A DNA stretch of 64,000 nt from Thermococcus alcaliphilus (GCF_024054535.1 NZ_JAMXLV010000024.1:62001-126000); one strand, 5' to 3'. Positions 35,830 to 45,188 are shown, counted from the stretch's first letter. A program made the numbers and translations. Notes: generated by a model not told the origin, from the sequence alone.

Positions 35830-36390
35830 ATGAAAGAGGTACTGATTGTTACTGATCCCGAGAAAATTAAGCTACTAGGGGATAGAACAAGGCTTGAGAT
35901 AGTTAACCTTCTTAGAGAACGCCCCATGTCTGTTTCCGAACTTAGTGTTATGCTAAAAAAGAGCCCCTCAACGATATATCGACACATAAACCTTCTTGAA
36001 AAAGCGGGATTTGTAGAAGAAGTTGGGAGAGATGGAAACGAAACCCTTTATCGAAGAAGTGCAAGGATATTTTTGATTGCACCTTATCAAGAAGGAGAGA
36101 TAACAACACCAACAATGAAGGCCATCCATCGTCAGGAGGCAGAAACGCTCTATAATCTATTCAAGAATGCCGGATTTGAGATTGACGATAAAAAGATTTT
36201 CATAGAGGTTCTTGAAAGATTCCTGACAACAACAGAGAGGCTTTCAAGAGATTTAATCAAGCGACTGGAGGGTTTTGATCTAAACCCAATAGAATTCATC
36301 CACCTCATGAACCTTCTAGTATTGATAAATTCCCCAAAGCTTCAAGAGGAAGCAAAAGAATTAAGAAAACTCCTAAAATTGGAGGATTAG
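35830..36390 (+). CDS. ArsR-like winged-helix regulator, paralogue
   Basis: 186 residues. Same build as the gene at 34905: KIKLLGDRTRLEIVNLLRERPMSVSELSVMLKKSPSTIYRHINLLEKAGFVEEVGRDGNE, then a helical half. AGAGGA is upstream. The pair flanking DUF211 may form heterodimers. Its 3' end overlaps the converging nnr gene by 4 bp. Confidence 0.9.
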   Translation: MKEVLIVTDPEKIKLLGDRTRLEIVNLLRERPMSVSELSVMLKKSPSTIYRHINLLEKAGFVEEVGRDGNETLYRRSARIFLIAPYQEGEITTPTMKAIHRQEAETLYNLFKNAGFEIDDKKIFIEVLERFLTTTERLSRDLIKRLEGFDLNPIEFIHLMNLLVLINSPKLQEEAKELRKLLKLED

Positions 36391-37829
36391 AATTCAAGAA
36401 CCCATTTGATAGCAAATGGAACTTTTTTAGCCACGTCCAAAGCGGTGAAGTTTTCTCCCATTTCATCTTTTACCGTATCCCCTGCAAGACCATTGAGAAA
36501 AGCACCAACACTCGCCGCTCTTAAAGGCTCGTTGCCCAGTGCGAGCAAAGCCCCAACTATTCCAGCGAGCACATCTCCAGTTCCTCCAGTCGTCATGCCC
36601 CTGTTTCCGGTTTTATTGTACTTCCAGATTTTGCCATCGCTTATTATATCGTAAACCCCTTTGAGCAAGATAGTGCCACCCACTGCATTGGCTTTTTCCA
36701 TTACAAGCTTTGCTTTCTCTTCAAGGCTCCCTTCGGGCTTTTCTCCAAACAGTATCCTGAATTCACCAGCGTGAGGCGTCAAGACGAATTTCTTACCCTT
36801 AAGAACGTCCAAATCCTCGGCTACAGCCTTTAGGGCGTCTGCATCTATCACGACCGGTTTCTCACACCAGCGGAGGAACTCAACTACGAAGTCCTTCGTC
36901 TCTGCTTTTTCCCCAATTCCTGGGCCTAAGATAACTGCATCAACACCATTAGCAATCGTCAGAACGTCCTCAACGTCTTCCTTTGTGAAGTTTTTGCCAT
37001 CAAAGGGGCGCAAAATTATGTTGGGATCATTTATTCTTCTGGCGGAGTATTCAGGCATTGCTAAATACACCAGGTCCACTATGTAACTTGCAACTTTTGC
37101 TGCCAAATATGGGGCTCCAAAGTAGTCCTCGCTTCCCCCAATTACAAGGAGTTTCCCGTTCTGCCCCTTGTGCTCGCCTTTCTTTTGTAAGGCAAATTTT
37201 GCATCTCCCGGACCTACAAGATGATAAAGTTCTTTAGGATATCCAATCTTTGCTACAACCCTTTTAAAGTCCCTATATTCTTCTTTGTCCCATTGAAAAG
37301 TTACTGCAAAGTCGCACTTAACATGAACACCGCTTGGATAGCCGCTCGGCAGGTCAACGCTCACTATCTTTGCCTTTCCAGCGTACTCGTTTATCTTTTC
37401 AATGGCACTCCTTATTGGCTCTCTTGGCTCTCCTCTGGTTCCAGCACCAAGGAGTGCATCCACTATAACATCAAAACCTTCAAGGCTTAGCTCCTTTATC
37501 TGGCTCGAATCCTTGAGAACTTTGATTGTGATAAAATCGAGCTTTTTTAGGATTTCCCAGTTCTGCTTTGCCTCTTCACTTCTAATTTTTGCCTCATCTC
37601 CTATTAAGAAAAGCGTTACGTCGTTTTCAAAGCTGAGATGCCGAGCGGCAACGAATCCATCTCCCCCATTGTTACCAGTTCCAGAAAAGACTGCTATTTT
37701 TAAGCCCTTACCAAACTTCTCTTCTATAGCCCTTGCAACGCCAGCACCAGCATTCTCCATGAGCTGAAATGGAGATATACCAAGCCACTTGGCATTTATA
37801 TCCCAGATGTAAACGTCCTCAATGCGCAT
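36387..37829 (-). CDS. nnr: bifunctional NAD(P)H-hydrate epimerase/dehydratase
   Basis: About 480 residues from ATG 37829 (GGTGGTG upstream). N-terminal YjeF_N epimerase: GTGNNGGDGFVAARHL and DALLGAGTRG. C-terminal kinase-like ADP-dependent dehydratase: GGSEDYFGAPYLAAKVA, VLTPHAGEFRILFG, TGGTGDVLAGIVGALLALG. Repairs damaged NAD(P)H hydrates that form at high temperature. Full length for the fused form. Confidence 0.95.
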   Translation of the reverse strand: MRIEDVYIWDINAKWLGISPFQLMENAGAGVARAIEEKFGKGLKIAVFSGTGNNGGDGFVAARHLSFENDVTLFLIGDEAKIRSEEAKQNWEILKKLDFITIKVLKDSSQIKELSLEGFDVIVDALLGAGTRGEPREPIRSAIEKINEYAGKAKIVSVDLPSGYPSGVHVKCDFAVTFQWDKEEYRDFKRVVAKIGYPKELYHLVGPGDAKFALQKKGEHKGQNGKLLVIGGSEDYFGAPYLAAKVASYIVDLVYLAMPEYSARRINDPNIILRPFDGKNFTKEDVEDVLTIANGVDAVILGPGIGEKAETKDFVVEFLRWCEKPVVIDADALKAVAEDLDVLKGKKFVLTPHAGEFRILFGEKPEGSLEEKAKLVMEKANAVGGTILLKGVYDIISDGKIWKYNKTGNRGMTTGGTGDVLAGIVGALLALGNEPLRAASVGAFLNGLAGDTVKDEMGENFTALDVAKKVPFAIKWVLEF

Positions 37830-37874
37830 GAGCACCACCAAGAAATATTGAATACAAAGAACAAAAAACTTACT

Positions 37875-38216
37875 CTAAAAAATCTCCCCGAGTTCTGTTA
37901 TTGTTGCCACCCACAGCACATAGAGGACAACAAACAAGAGCAGATAGCTCAAGAAGATCCTCAACCTTTGGTTTCTTATTTTCTTAAGCCCAAAAATCTC
38001 AAAGCCAGCATAGGAGTGAACAAGGAGCAAAACGGTGAAGCCGTATCTTATGAGCCGATACGAATGAAGCGTTGGGGCATTCTGGTATGAGACTAAGCCA
38101 AAAGTAAATGTCGAGATGGTTCTAGGGCTTACAATCCCATATCCCGTGATAACAAGGATCAAAGAAAAAATAAAAAGCGGAACCGCCGTAAGTTCCACGA
38201 TCCTGAATGTCCTCAT
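37875..38216 (-). CDS. small membrane protein, partner of the oxidoreductase
   Basis: 113 residues, three membrane helices (VPLFIFSLILVITGYGIV, TVLLLVHSYAGFEIFG, LLLFVVLYVLWVATI). H in LLVHSYAG and another in TLHSYRLIRYG could bind heme b. It overlaps the molybdopterin protein gene by 4 bp and resembles the YedZ-like role in a YedYZ pair in position, though not in length. It probably moves electrons between membrane and the outer enzyme. Inference. Confidence 0.78.
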   Translation of the reverse strand: MRTFRIVELTAVPLFIFSLILVITGYGIVSPRTISTFTFGLVSYQNAPTLHSYRLIRYGFTVLLLVHSYAGFEIFGLKKIRNQRLRIFLSYLLLFVVLYVLWVATITELGEIF

Positions 38217-38833
38217 GGCTTTTCACCGATATATGCATCATCCGGATAGCCTTCACTCTCGTAAGTTCCCAAGAAGTTGTAATCCACAACCTCTATTTTC
38301 ACAAGGTACTTTATCCACTTGTACCCCCACATTCCAGGGGCTATAAGACGTGGTTCGATGGGTTTGTTGTTGAACTCATAGGCAATTATGAGCTCATCGT
38401 TTGTAAGTGCTTCCTCAAGGGTAAGATCGGTTGTGAACCCATCCCTTGCGTAGAATGCCACTTTTATTGCTCCATCTTTTACTCCTGCTTGCTCTAGAAT
38501 ATAAGACAACTTAACTCCCTTCCATAACCCTTGTTTTCTAGCCTTTCCAGGATAGGCAACGCAATAAAGCTCAGAAAAAACCGCTGTTTGCGGCATCTCC
38601 TTAAGTTGTGAGAGAGTTATGTTCATAGGCTTTTCAACTAATCCAGTAACTTCGATCACCCATTCCTCAGAAGCATTCAAAACTTCGGGGCTGGATGAGC
38701 TTACCTCTGAAAAATTTTCGGTTTTGGGAGAGGCAGTTGAAGAGGGAGTAGTATTAATGCTGTTCCATCTTGCCACTGTAAATACTACCAAAAAAGCAAG
38801 AAAAATTGCACTTATGAAGAGTTTTTTCTTCAA
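38213..38833 (-). CDS. small molybdopterin-type (YedY/sulfite oxidase-like) oxidoreductase
   Basis: About 206 residues from TTG 38833 with GGTGG. An N-terminal anchor helix (LFISAIFLAFLVVFTVA) without a twin-arginine, then Ser/Thr-rich linker, then the sulfite-oxidase core: EWVIEVTGLVEKPMNITLSQLKEMP, LYCVAYPGKARKQGLWKGVKLSYIL with the conserved Mo-ligand-like Cys, YARDGFTTDLTLEEAL, APGMWGYKWIKYLVKIEV. The core is shorter than bacterial MsrP. Substrate unknown. Confidence 0.85.
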   Translation of the reverse strand: MKKKLFISAIFLAFLVVFTVARWNSINTTPSSTASPKTENFSEVSSSSPEVLNASEEWVIEVTGLVEKPMNITLSQLKEMPQTAVFSELYCVAYPGKARKQGLWKGVKLSYILEQAGVKDGAIKVAFYARDGFTTDLTLEEALTNDELIIAYEFNNKPIEPRLIAPGMWGYKWIKYLVKIEVVDYNFLGTYESEGYPDDAYIGEKP

Positions 38834-38934
38834 AGGGTCCACCGTTCTTTGATAAGGGAAAGAAAGTTATAATCTTAACTGGACATTATTGGGAAGTCGG
38901 AATTTGACCAATGCAACAGTGAAAAGGATATCCT

Positions 38935-39324
38935 CTACGCTCTGCCAAGAGAGCTGTGGACATGTTTTAAAACCAGTATAAACCCAACTAGTGCACTCAA
39001 ATACCAAGGAAGAACGAAGAGTGTTAATCCCAGTGAAGTTCCGCTTAAAGCGGCATAAGGCAACTCAAAAACGAGTGCCATGATAAAATAAGCAAAGAGA
39101 AGTTTTACCGGAAAGAACCCCTTCCGCAGTATCATTATGAGATAAACTTCCAGAGCACCCATGAGGAGGATGTAGCCGGGGATGGTGAACCTCGGCAGGG
39201 GTAGCTTCATGAGAAGGGGAGCGTTGTAAAAGAGCACTATTCCAAGAGCATCCATCGCCGAGATAAACCGAAAAGCAAGCCGGAATATTAGTAAGAGGGT
39301 GAGGCAGGTTCTATCCAGATCCAT
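38935..39324 (-). CDS. polytopic membrane protein
   Basis: About 129 residues from ATG 39324 (GGAGGTG upstream), four membrane helices (LLLIFRLAFRFISAMDALGIVLFY, YILLMGALEVYLIMIL, LLFAYFIMALVFELPYAA, LFVLPWYLSALVGFILVL). No family recognised. It overlaps the upstream membrane gene by 14 bp; the two together may form one complex. Confidence 0.78.
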   Translation of the reverse strand: MDLDRTCLTLLLIFRLAFRFISAMDALGIVLFYNAPLLMKLPLPRFTIPGYILLMGALEVYLIMILRKGFFPVKLLFAYFIMALVFELPYAALSGTSLGLTLFVLPWYLSALVGFILVLKHVHSSLGRA

Positions 39325-39652
39325 GAGGTACACCTCCGGAGCTCTTTCCCAAAAACCAGAGAATTATACTCCCTCCAATCCCTATCAAAGGCAGAGAATA
39401 AAGAGCCTTGAAACCGATATTGATATCCAGCAAGAGAAGGAGAATAAAACATAGCAGAGAGACAGGGATTCCCTTATTTTCATTCAAGAAAAGTTCATAA
39501 ACACTGTAAAAGGGAAGCACCGCAGAAACCAAGTATAGAACTGTCTGCCAGAGGGAAAGAGCCGTAAGGAGAGGAAAAATCACCCAGATAATCATAACAT
39601 GGCAAAGGAGAAGTAAAGATAAAAGAATCTTTAAAGGGGTTCTCAGCTCCAT
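39311..39652 (-). CDS. polytopic membrane protein
   Basis: About 113 residues from ATG 39652 (GGTGG upstream). Four hydrophobic helices (LLSLLLLCHVMIIWVIFPLL, TVLYLVSAVLPFYSVYELF, VSLLCFILLLLLDINIGF, LPLIGIGGSIILWFLG). No family recognised. First of a two-gene membrane pair. Confidence 0.75.
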   Translation of the reverse strand: MELRTPLKILLSLLLLCHVMIIWVIFPLLTALSLWQTVLYLVSAVLPFYSVYELFLNENKGIPVSLLCFILLLLLDINIGFKALYSLPLIGIGGSIILWFLGKSSGGVPHGSG

Positions 39653-39668
39653 GCAAAATACCACCATT

Positions 39669-40229
39669 TTAAATAAGCTTCAAAGCCCTCTCATAGTCCT
39701 TCTTAGAGTACAGCACCAGATAAACTTCCTTAACGCTTTTCGCCTCTTCCGAAAACTCCTTTACCGTCTCGGCAAAAGTTTTCACAACCTCTTCAAAGGG
39801 ACACCCATAGATGCCAGCACTTATAGCCGGAAAGGCTATGCTCTTGACCCCCAACTCTTCCGCCTTCCTCAGCGCCCCGAGAATAGCCTTCTTGAGCTTT
39901 TCCTTCTTATCCTCATCCCATTTACCACCACAGTAAGGCCCAACGGTGTGGATGACGTACTTTATGCCGTACTGCTCCATTTTCATTGCTGGAGTTACAA
40001 CAACTTCCCCATGCTCGATCCAGTCCCTTCCAATCTGTTCTTTCATGGCTTCTTTGCTTATTCTTATGTATTCTCTAACATCCCCAGCAGCCGCTTTTGC
40101 TATTGCGTAAGCAACTCCCCCACCATGTTCAAGATATTTGTTCGCAGCATTGACGATTGCCTCAGCCGGAAAGCGGGTTATATCTCCCTGAGCAACTTTA
40201 AATGTGAGAAACCCAAAATTCAGCTCCAT
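39669..40229 (-). CDS. macrodomain ADP-ribose binding/hydrolysing protein
   Basis: About 186 residues from ATG 40229. Signature: VAQGDITRFPAEAIVNAANKYLEHGGGVAYAIAKAAG, VIHTVGPYCGG, SIAFPAISAGIYGCPFEEV. Single macrodomain of the Af1521/MacroD type. Binds ADP-ribose or hydrolyses O-acetyl-ADP-ribose or ADP-ribosyl esters. Cytoplasmic. 16 bp after the membrane pair's upstream end. Confidence 0.94.
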   Translation of the reverse strand: MELNFGFLTFKVAQGDITRFPAEAIVNAANKYLEHGGGVAYAIAKAAAGDVREYIRISKEAMKEQIGRDWIEHGEVVVTPAMKMEQYGIKYVIHTVGPYCGGKWDEDKKEKLKKAILGALRKAEELGVKSIAFPAISAGIYGCPFEEVVKTFAETVKEFSEEAKSVKEVYLVLYSKKDYERALKLI

Positions 40230-40270
40230 AATGCCCACCGCATAAAAATACGCACCAAAAAGATAAAAGG

Positions 40271-41545
40271 TTAGCGAAGCTCATCAACTATCTTCTGAAC
40301 CTTATCCAAAACTTTTTCCTCATCAATGGTCAAAACTTCTCCGTCGAGCATGACTATTTCCCCGTTTATTATGGTTGTCTCAACATCGTTCCCATTGGCG
40401 GAATACACTATATGGGAAATTACGTTGGTTATCGGCCTTAGGTGAGGCTTATTAAAATCAATAACGACGATATCTGCAAGTGCCCCTTCCTTTATGGATC
40501 CAGCACCCAAATTGAGGCCTTTCGCTCCGTTTTGGGTAGCCATCTTAAAAACTGTTCTTGCATCGGCAAGGGTTGGATTTAGATTGTGAACCTTGTGAAG
40601 GAGAGAAACTAGTTTCATCTCCTCTATCATGTCCAAGTTGTTGTTGCTTGCAGCTCCATCCGTGCCCAGCGCTATGTTAACTCCAGCTCTAAGGAGTTGC
40701 TCCAAGGGCATTACCCCACTGCCAAGCTTCATGTTGCTTGCAGGATTATGAACTATCGTAACTTTCCTTTTGGCTAGAATTTCAATCTCCTTGTCGGTTA
40801 GCCACACTCCATGGGCCGCTATGATATCGCTTTTCAAGAAACCTAACTCGTCCAAAAACTCTACCGGAGTTTTACCGTATTTTTCCTTTATCTGCTTTAC
40901 CTCATCTCTTGTCTCGTTTATGTGTATCGTTATCATCCTTCCGGTTTCATCGGCTTTTTCCCTGACCCATTTCAAAAGCTCTGGAGAGCACGTGTAAGGG
41001 GCATGGGGCCCAAAGAGGAACTCTATCCTTGGAGAGCCCATCTTTTCGATAAACTCCAAGAGTTTGAGAGTTTCTCGGATCTCAACGTTTCTCTTCTCCT
41101 CATCCCCAAGATCCACCATGCCGTAGCTCAGATAAGCTCTTATTCCAGCCTCCTCAGAGGCCTTTGCAACCCCTTCCATGTGGAAATACATGTCAACAAA
41201 AGCTGTTGTTCCACTCTTTATCATCTCAATGATTCCAAGGAGGGCGCCCCAGTATATGTGTTCCGGCTTAAGTTTTCTTTCCATTGGCCAGACGTAGTTT
41301 TGAAGCCATTCCATAAGGGGCAGGTCATCGGCAAGACCCCTCAGGAGAACCATTGGGGAGTGAGTGTGAGCGTTCACAAATCCGGGAGAAATAACTCTTC
41401 CTTTAGCGTCAATCACAACATCCGCTCCGAGATTGAGGTTTTTCCCAACTTTGGAAATTCTGTTCCCTTCAATGTAAACATCGGCCTTGATAACGTCAAG
41501 GTTCTCACCATAGATCACATAGCCATTTTTTATGAGAATGCTCAT
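40271..41545 (-). CDS. mtaD: 5'-methylthioadenosine/S-adenosylhomocysteine deaminase
   Basis: 424 residues of an amidohydrolase. Metal site FVNAHTHSP (HxH), GPHAPYTCSPELL, HINETRDEV, IAAHGVWL, LGTDGAASNNNLD. The combination matches MTA/SAH deaminases (MtaD), which convert the adenine moiety to hypoxanthine. The neighbouring MTA phosphorylase gene (40 bp upstream) supports the assignment: both salvage the by-product of polyamine synthesis and methylation. Confidence 0.9.
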   Translation of the reverse strand: MSILIKNGYVIYGENLDVIKADVYIEGNRISKVGKNLNLGADVVIDAKGRVISPGFVNAHTHSPMVLLRGLADDLPLMEWLQNYVWPMERKLKPEHIYWGALLGIIEMIKSGTTAFVDMYFHMEGVAKASEEAGIRAYLSYGMVDLGDEEKRNVEIRETLKLLEFIEKMGSPRIEFLFGPHAPYTCSPELLKWVREKADETGRMITIHINETRDEVKQIKEKYGKTPVEFLDELGFLKSDIIAAHGVWLTDKEIEILAKRKVTIVHNPASNMKLGSGVMPLEQLLRAGVNIALGTDGAASNNNLDMIEEMKLVSLLHKVHNLNPTLADARTVFKMATQNGAKGLNLGAGSIKEGALADIVVIDFNKPHLRPITNVISHIVYSANGNDVETTIINGEIVMLDGEVLTIDEEKVLDKVQKIVDELR

Positions 41546-41593
41546 GGAATCACCTGCAAAATGTAGAAGAGAGGATTAATAAAATTGTTGGAT

Positions 41594-42367
41594 TCAAACG
41601 AACATCGTCTTGAGGACATCAGCACAGCCACACTTTCTCTCCTCTGGAATCTTTGGAATTCCTGCCTTTAAGAGCTTCCTAATTTTTTCATTGTTTTCCT
41701 GCATGACTTTGAGCACTTCTTGAGCATCCACTGGCTTCTCAGCCCAGACATCGTAGTCCGTAATTGCTGCAATGTTGACGTAGCACATTCCGAGCTCCCT
41801 AGCAAGATTTACCTCCGGCACAAGGGTCATTCCAATTATGTGAGCGAATTGTCTGAACATCATCGATTCCGCTCTCGTGGAGAACCTCGGGCCTTCAATA
41901 CATACATAAGTTCCTTTTTCGTGCACTGGGATGTTTAGCTCTTTGGCAGTTTCGTAGAAGATCTTCCTCATCTCCGGGCAAAATGGATCGGCCATTGAAA
42001 CATGGGCAACCCTTGGGCCGTTGTAGAAGGTGTAGTCCCTTTTTTTGGTGAAGTCTATAAATTGGTCGGTTATAACGATGTCTCCGGGCTTGTACTCTTC
42101 TCTAAGAGAACCAACCGCAGTAATTCCTATTATTCTCTCGACGCCAAGCTCCTTAAGTGCCCATATGTTTGCCCTATAGGGAACTTCATGTGGAGGGAAC
42201 TCGTGGTTTTTCCCGTGCCTTGGGATGAAAGCAACCTCAACTCCCTCAATCTCCCCTATTTCCACTGGGGCTGATGGCCTGCCATAGGGAGTGTGCACCT
42301 TTATTGCTTCTCTTGGCTCAAATACCCCATAAACTCCGGAACCGCCAATAATTCCTATCTTCGGCAT
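41594..42367 (-). CDS. mtnP: 5'-methylthioadenosine phosphorylase
   Basis: About 257 residues from ATG 42367 (GGTGATG upstream). PNP family: [86 protein letters not shown]. Splits MTA with phosphate into adenine and methylthioribose phosphate. CGCADV near the end adds a Cys pair typical of the hyperthermophile enzymes, which form stabilising disulfides. Confidence 0.94.
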   Translation of the reverse strand: MPKIGIIGGSGVYGVFEPREAIKVHTPYGRPSAPVEIGEIEGVEVAFIPRHGKNHEFPPHEVPYRANIWALKELGVERIIGITAVGSLREEYKPGDIVITDQFIDFTKKRDYTFYNGPRVAHVSMADPFCPEMRKIFYETAKELNIPVHEKGTYVCIEGPRFSTRAESMMFRQFAHIIGMTLVPEVNLARELGMCYVNIAAITDYDVWAEKPVDAQEVLKVMQENNEKIRKLLKAGIPKIPEERKCGCADVLKTMFV

Positions 42368-42472
42368 TGGCATCACCAGTGAAAGTTTTCAAGCTGGAAA
42401 TATTTAAGTTTAGTGTGGCTTGGGTGTCAAAAGGAGAAAAAGTTATATTTTTGATCGCAAAGTTAACGCAAG

Positions 42473-43387
42473 GTGTACAATTTGATCAGCAGGGAAGAGT
42501 TGGAGTTTCTAATAAACCTGCTGGACAAATACCCGCTCGAAAGCATTAACAGCATAGCCAAAAAAGAAAACATCAGCTATGCAAAGCTCAAAAAGCTCTT
42601 TGACAAATATTACGGACCATCCAAAAGCGTCACTGTATCTGCCTCCATAAGCATAGCCAAACTCGGCCTCATGAGCTACGTGGCATTTCTATCGGTTCCA
42701 AGGGAGAACATAAAACTCACAATCACCAAAATGTACCGCAACCCCTTTATTCCCGTTGCAGTCCCGTTTTTCGGTTTTATAAATGGAGTCTCTACAGTAA
42801 TGTATATCCCTCTAGAGCAGAGGGACAAAATAGACGAACTGCTGTCAAGGTATTCCCCAAATTATGAATACTACGAGGCATATGCTTATCCTCCAAGGAA
42901 AGTGGAGTTTGGGAAGTGGGAGTTTAGCTATGACTACGCCCTCTTGCTCGATATCTTAAAAAGAGATGCAAGAACACCGATGAAGGAAATAGAAGAAGCC
43001 TTAGGAAAAAAGAGACCAACAATAAGGTACATGATAAACAGGCTCAAGGAGCTAGGAATACTTAGAGGCTTTATGACGGTGGTAAATGAAGAAGCCTACA
43101 ACAGGGGATTCTGTGGAATAGCAAGATCTCTCAACGAAGAATTTTTAGATAAGTTCAAAGAGCATGAGATAATGATCGGTGTAATAAAGCCTGCGGGCTA
43201 TCTCATAGAATGGTACTTCTCAAGTGAAGAGGACATATACCAAAAAATTCTCGAATTTAGTAAGTACGTTGATAGGTTTGGCATATACTATTTCGACATG
43301 TTTGATTTCGGGATAAGAGGATTTTCGTTTTCCAAAGCAGTGAAAAAAGATGGAAAAGGATACCACTCTATTCTGGATTTTGATTAA
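42473..43387 (+). CDS. Lrp-like DNA-binding protein with two HTH parts
   Basis: 304 residues with an N-terminal HTH (INSIAKKENISYAKLKKLFDKYYG), a sensing domain (KSVTVSASISIAKLGLMSYVAFLSVP), a second HTH in the middle (DARTPMKEIEEALGKKRPTIRYMINRLKELGIL) and another sensing-like C-terminal part. Two tandem Lrp/AsnC-like units. GTG 42473 or TTG 42482 (GGTG upstream) may be the start; the TATA GTTATATTTT near 42447 predicts transcription start at about 42473. It converges on the SPASM gene and overlaps it by 20 bp. Confidence 0.85.
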   Translation: MYNLISREELEFLINLLDKYPLESINSIAKKENISYAKLKKLFDKYYGPSKSVTVSASISIAKLGLMSYVAFLSVPRENIKLTITKMYRNPFIPVAVPFFGFINGVSTVMYIPLEQRDKIDELLSRYSPNYEYYEAYAYPPRKVEFGKWEFSYDYALLLDILKRDARTPMKEIEEALGKKRPTIRYMINRLKELGILRGFMTVVNEEAYNRGFCGIARSLNEEFLDKFKEHEIMIGVIKPAGYLIEWYFSSEEDIYQKILEFSKYVDRFGIYYFDMFDFGIRGFSFSKAVKKDGKGYHSILDFD

Positions 43388-44321
43388 CTTTAATCCCCAA
43401 AAATTCACAGTATTCTATGCCATGGATATCTCCAGATGCTTGATATTCAAGCGCCCTGCAGTCGTGACATGTGTATTTAAAGGGGCACGAGCGACAGAGA
43501 GTTATATTATCTTTGGTAAGTGTCCAAAACTGATTCAGAACTTTTCTTCTAGGCAGGTACCAGAGTTTATCTTTTCTTATGTTGCCAACCACGAAATTCC
43601 TCAGCAAGGGGCAGGGAGTTATGTAACCATCTGCAGCTATAGCGATCGTACCAGCCAAGCAACTGTGGTACTTGTTTGGAGAGGAAGGCAAGAGCTTCTT
43701 AACCTCAAACAGGTTAAAATCAACGTTTTTTAGTGAGCCCGGAAAAAGAACATCCACATAAACTTCTCCAGGAAACTCAACTTTTTGCTGAAGAAGCTCA
43801 GTGTATTCCTTATACCTTGCCATTATCAGTGCTCCATGAGCCCATTTTAGATGTTCCAACTCCGAGAGAGTATCTTCCGAATACTCCATCTCCACTATCA
43901 CCTTTAAGCCTTCCACCGGATCAAGGGCATCGATGTCTTCAATTCTAATCGTGGCAAAAACATCTCCAGAAAACTCTGCTAGGGCGTGCTTTGTAACTTC
44001 TATTAACTCTTCAACTTCGTCATAGTTAACCAAGTATATCTCCTGACCGCCCAGTCTTGTAAACTCTTTAACCACCCTTTCAATTTCTTCCATCCCTATT
44101 TTTTCGTCTCTCAAGATAAACCTGTTGTTTCCTATGCAGCCGAGAGAACGGGGAATACCATAAATCTCCGAGAATTTTCCTTTTCCACTGCCGAGGCTTA
44201 GAATAATCCTCTCCAGTTTTCCATTATGGGGTTTATAGCTCCACGGCGGCTTTGCCACACTTGCAATCTTTAATCTATTGACACTAAACTTCCAATGATC
44301 GCTACTATCCATGCCAACCAC
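43368..44321 (-). CDS. SPASM-domain protein, radical SAM-like without CX3CX2C
   Basis: 317 residues. The C-terminus has a SPASM/twitch-like cysteine set: CLAGTIAIAADGYITPCPLL, then LCRSCPFKYTCHDCRALEYQ and IEYCEF. The middle follows the radical-SAM barrel style (GGQEIYLVNYDEVEELIEVTKHA), but where the CX3CX2C motif should be there is only GCIGNN, so the SAM cluster site seems lost. Perhaps a partner or electron carrier for peptide modification, or a dead relative. Reads to 44321 with several in-frame upstream starts. Confidence 0.8.
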   Translation of the reverse strand: MVGMDSSDHWKFSVNRLKIASVAKPPWSYKPHNGKLERIILSLGSGKGKFSEIYGIPRSLGCIGNNRFILRDEKIGMEEIERVVKEFTRLGGQEIYLVNYDEVEELIEVTKHALAEFSGDVFATIRIEDIDALDPVEGLKVIVEMEYSEDTLSELEHLKWAHGALIMARYKEYTELLQQKVEFPGEVYVDVLFPGSLKNVDFNLFEVKKLLPSSPNKYHSCLAGTIAIAADGYITPCPLLRNFVVGNIRKDKLWYLPRRKVLNQFWTLTKDNITLCRSCPFKYTCHDCRALEYQASGDIHGIEYCEFLGIKVNQNPE

Positions 44322-44465
44322 CGTGAAAGGGTCGCATTTATGGTTGATATACTTTTTCTATTCATATTTTATTAACCACTAAAAAAAGTAACACAAATCT
44401 GTACACTAACAACGGCAAAAGATTTAATAACATTTAATTACTAAATTGTTGTGGGAGGTGAGAGA

Positions 44466-45188
44466 ATGCAAAAGCCGGTTGAGCTGATACTTCCAAAAAT
44501 TGAAAGGCCCATTTTTATTGAAGGATACCCCGGGATTGGGCTTGTAGGGCATATAGCCGCTAATTTTATAGCAAAAGAACTCAACATGGAAATGATAGGC
44601 TACGTGGAGAGCCCGTTTTTACCACCAATGTCTCTAATTCTGGAAGGCAAACCAAATCCGCCGTTAAGATTCTACGGGAAGGACAACATTATCATTGCTG
44701 TTGCAGATATATACATTCCTCCAACCTTAGTAAACGAGATAGCAAAAGAAATCGTTGGCTACCTAAAAGAAAACAACGCTGAGAAGGTAATTTCACTTGG
44801 CGGCATGGGGATTGGCTTTTTCAAAGAACAAATGGAAGTCTGGGGCGTAGGTGGGAGTGAAGAGGAGAACAAGGATTTGGAAAAATTGGGGGTCAAGATA
44901 CTGAAATACGGCTCCATAATGGGGATGAGCGGAAAGCTGTTGTGGGAAGCGAGTAAAGAAAGACTCAAAGCATATGCCCTTTTGGGAGAGACCTTCGGTG
45001 ATAGACCTGATCCAAGGGCAGCGGCAAATGTAATTGAGATACTCAAAAACCTCGCCCCAATAGAGATTTCAACGGAGCCTTTACTCAAGGAAGCACAGAT
45101 GATAGAGGAGCAGCTAAGAAAAATGCACGAACAAATGGAGTCCGCTAGAAGAAGGGCCGAAAAAGAATATGAAAGCGTTTATCTGTGA
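44466..45188 (+). CDS. PAC2 / proteasome assembly chaperone family protein
   Basis: About 240 residues from ATG 44466 (GGTGAGAG upstream). KPVELILPKIERPIFIEGYPGIGLVGHIAANFIAKEL, MIGYVESPFLPPMSLILEGKPNPPLRFYGKDNIIIAVADIYIPP, and VISLGGMGIG: the PAC2 family signature. C-terminal charged coiled-coil (MIEEQLRKMHEQMESARRRAEKEY). Possibly a proteasome-maturation or other chaperone. TATA GATTTAATAAC near 44420. Followed closely by DUF473. Confidence 0.9.
   Translation: MQKPVELILPKIERPIFIEGYPGIGLVGHIAANFIAKELNMEMIGYVESPFLPPMSLILEGKPNPPLRFYGKDNIIIAVADIYIPPTLVNEIAKEIVGYLKENNAEKVISLGGMGIGFFKEQMEVWGVGGSEEENKDLEKLGVKILKYGSIMGMSGKLLWEASKERLKAYALLGETFGDRPDPRAAANVIEILKNLAPIEISTEPLLKEAQMIEEQLRKMHEQMESARRRAEKEYESVYL

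Noticed and set aside
41566-41599. Long plus-strand frame opposite mtaD (about 40922-41566)
   Set aside because: Antisense shadow of a well recognised amidohydrolase; no start signal and no protein-like motif.
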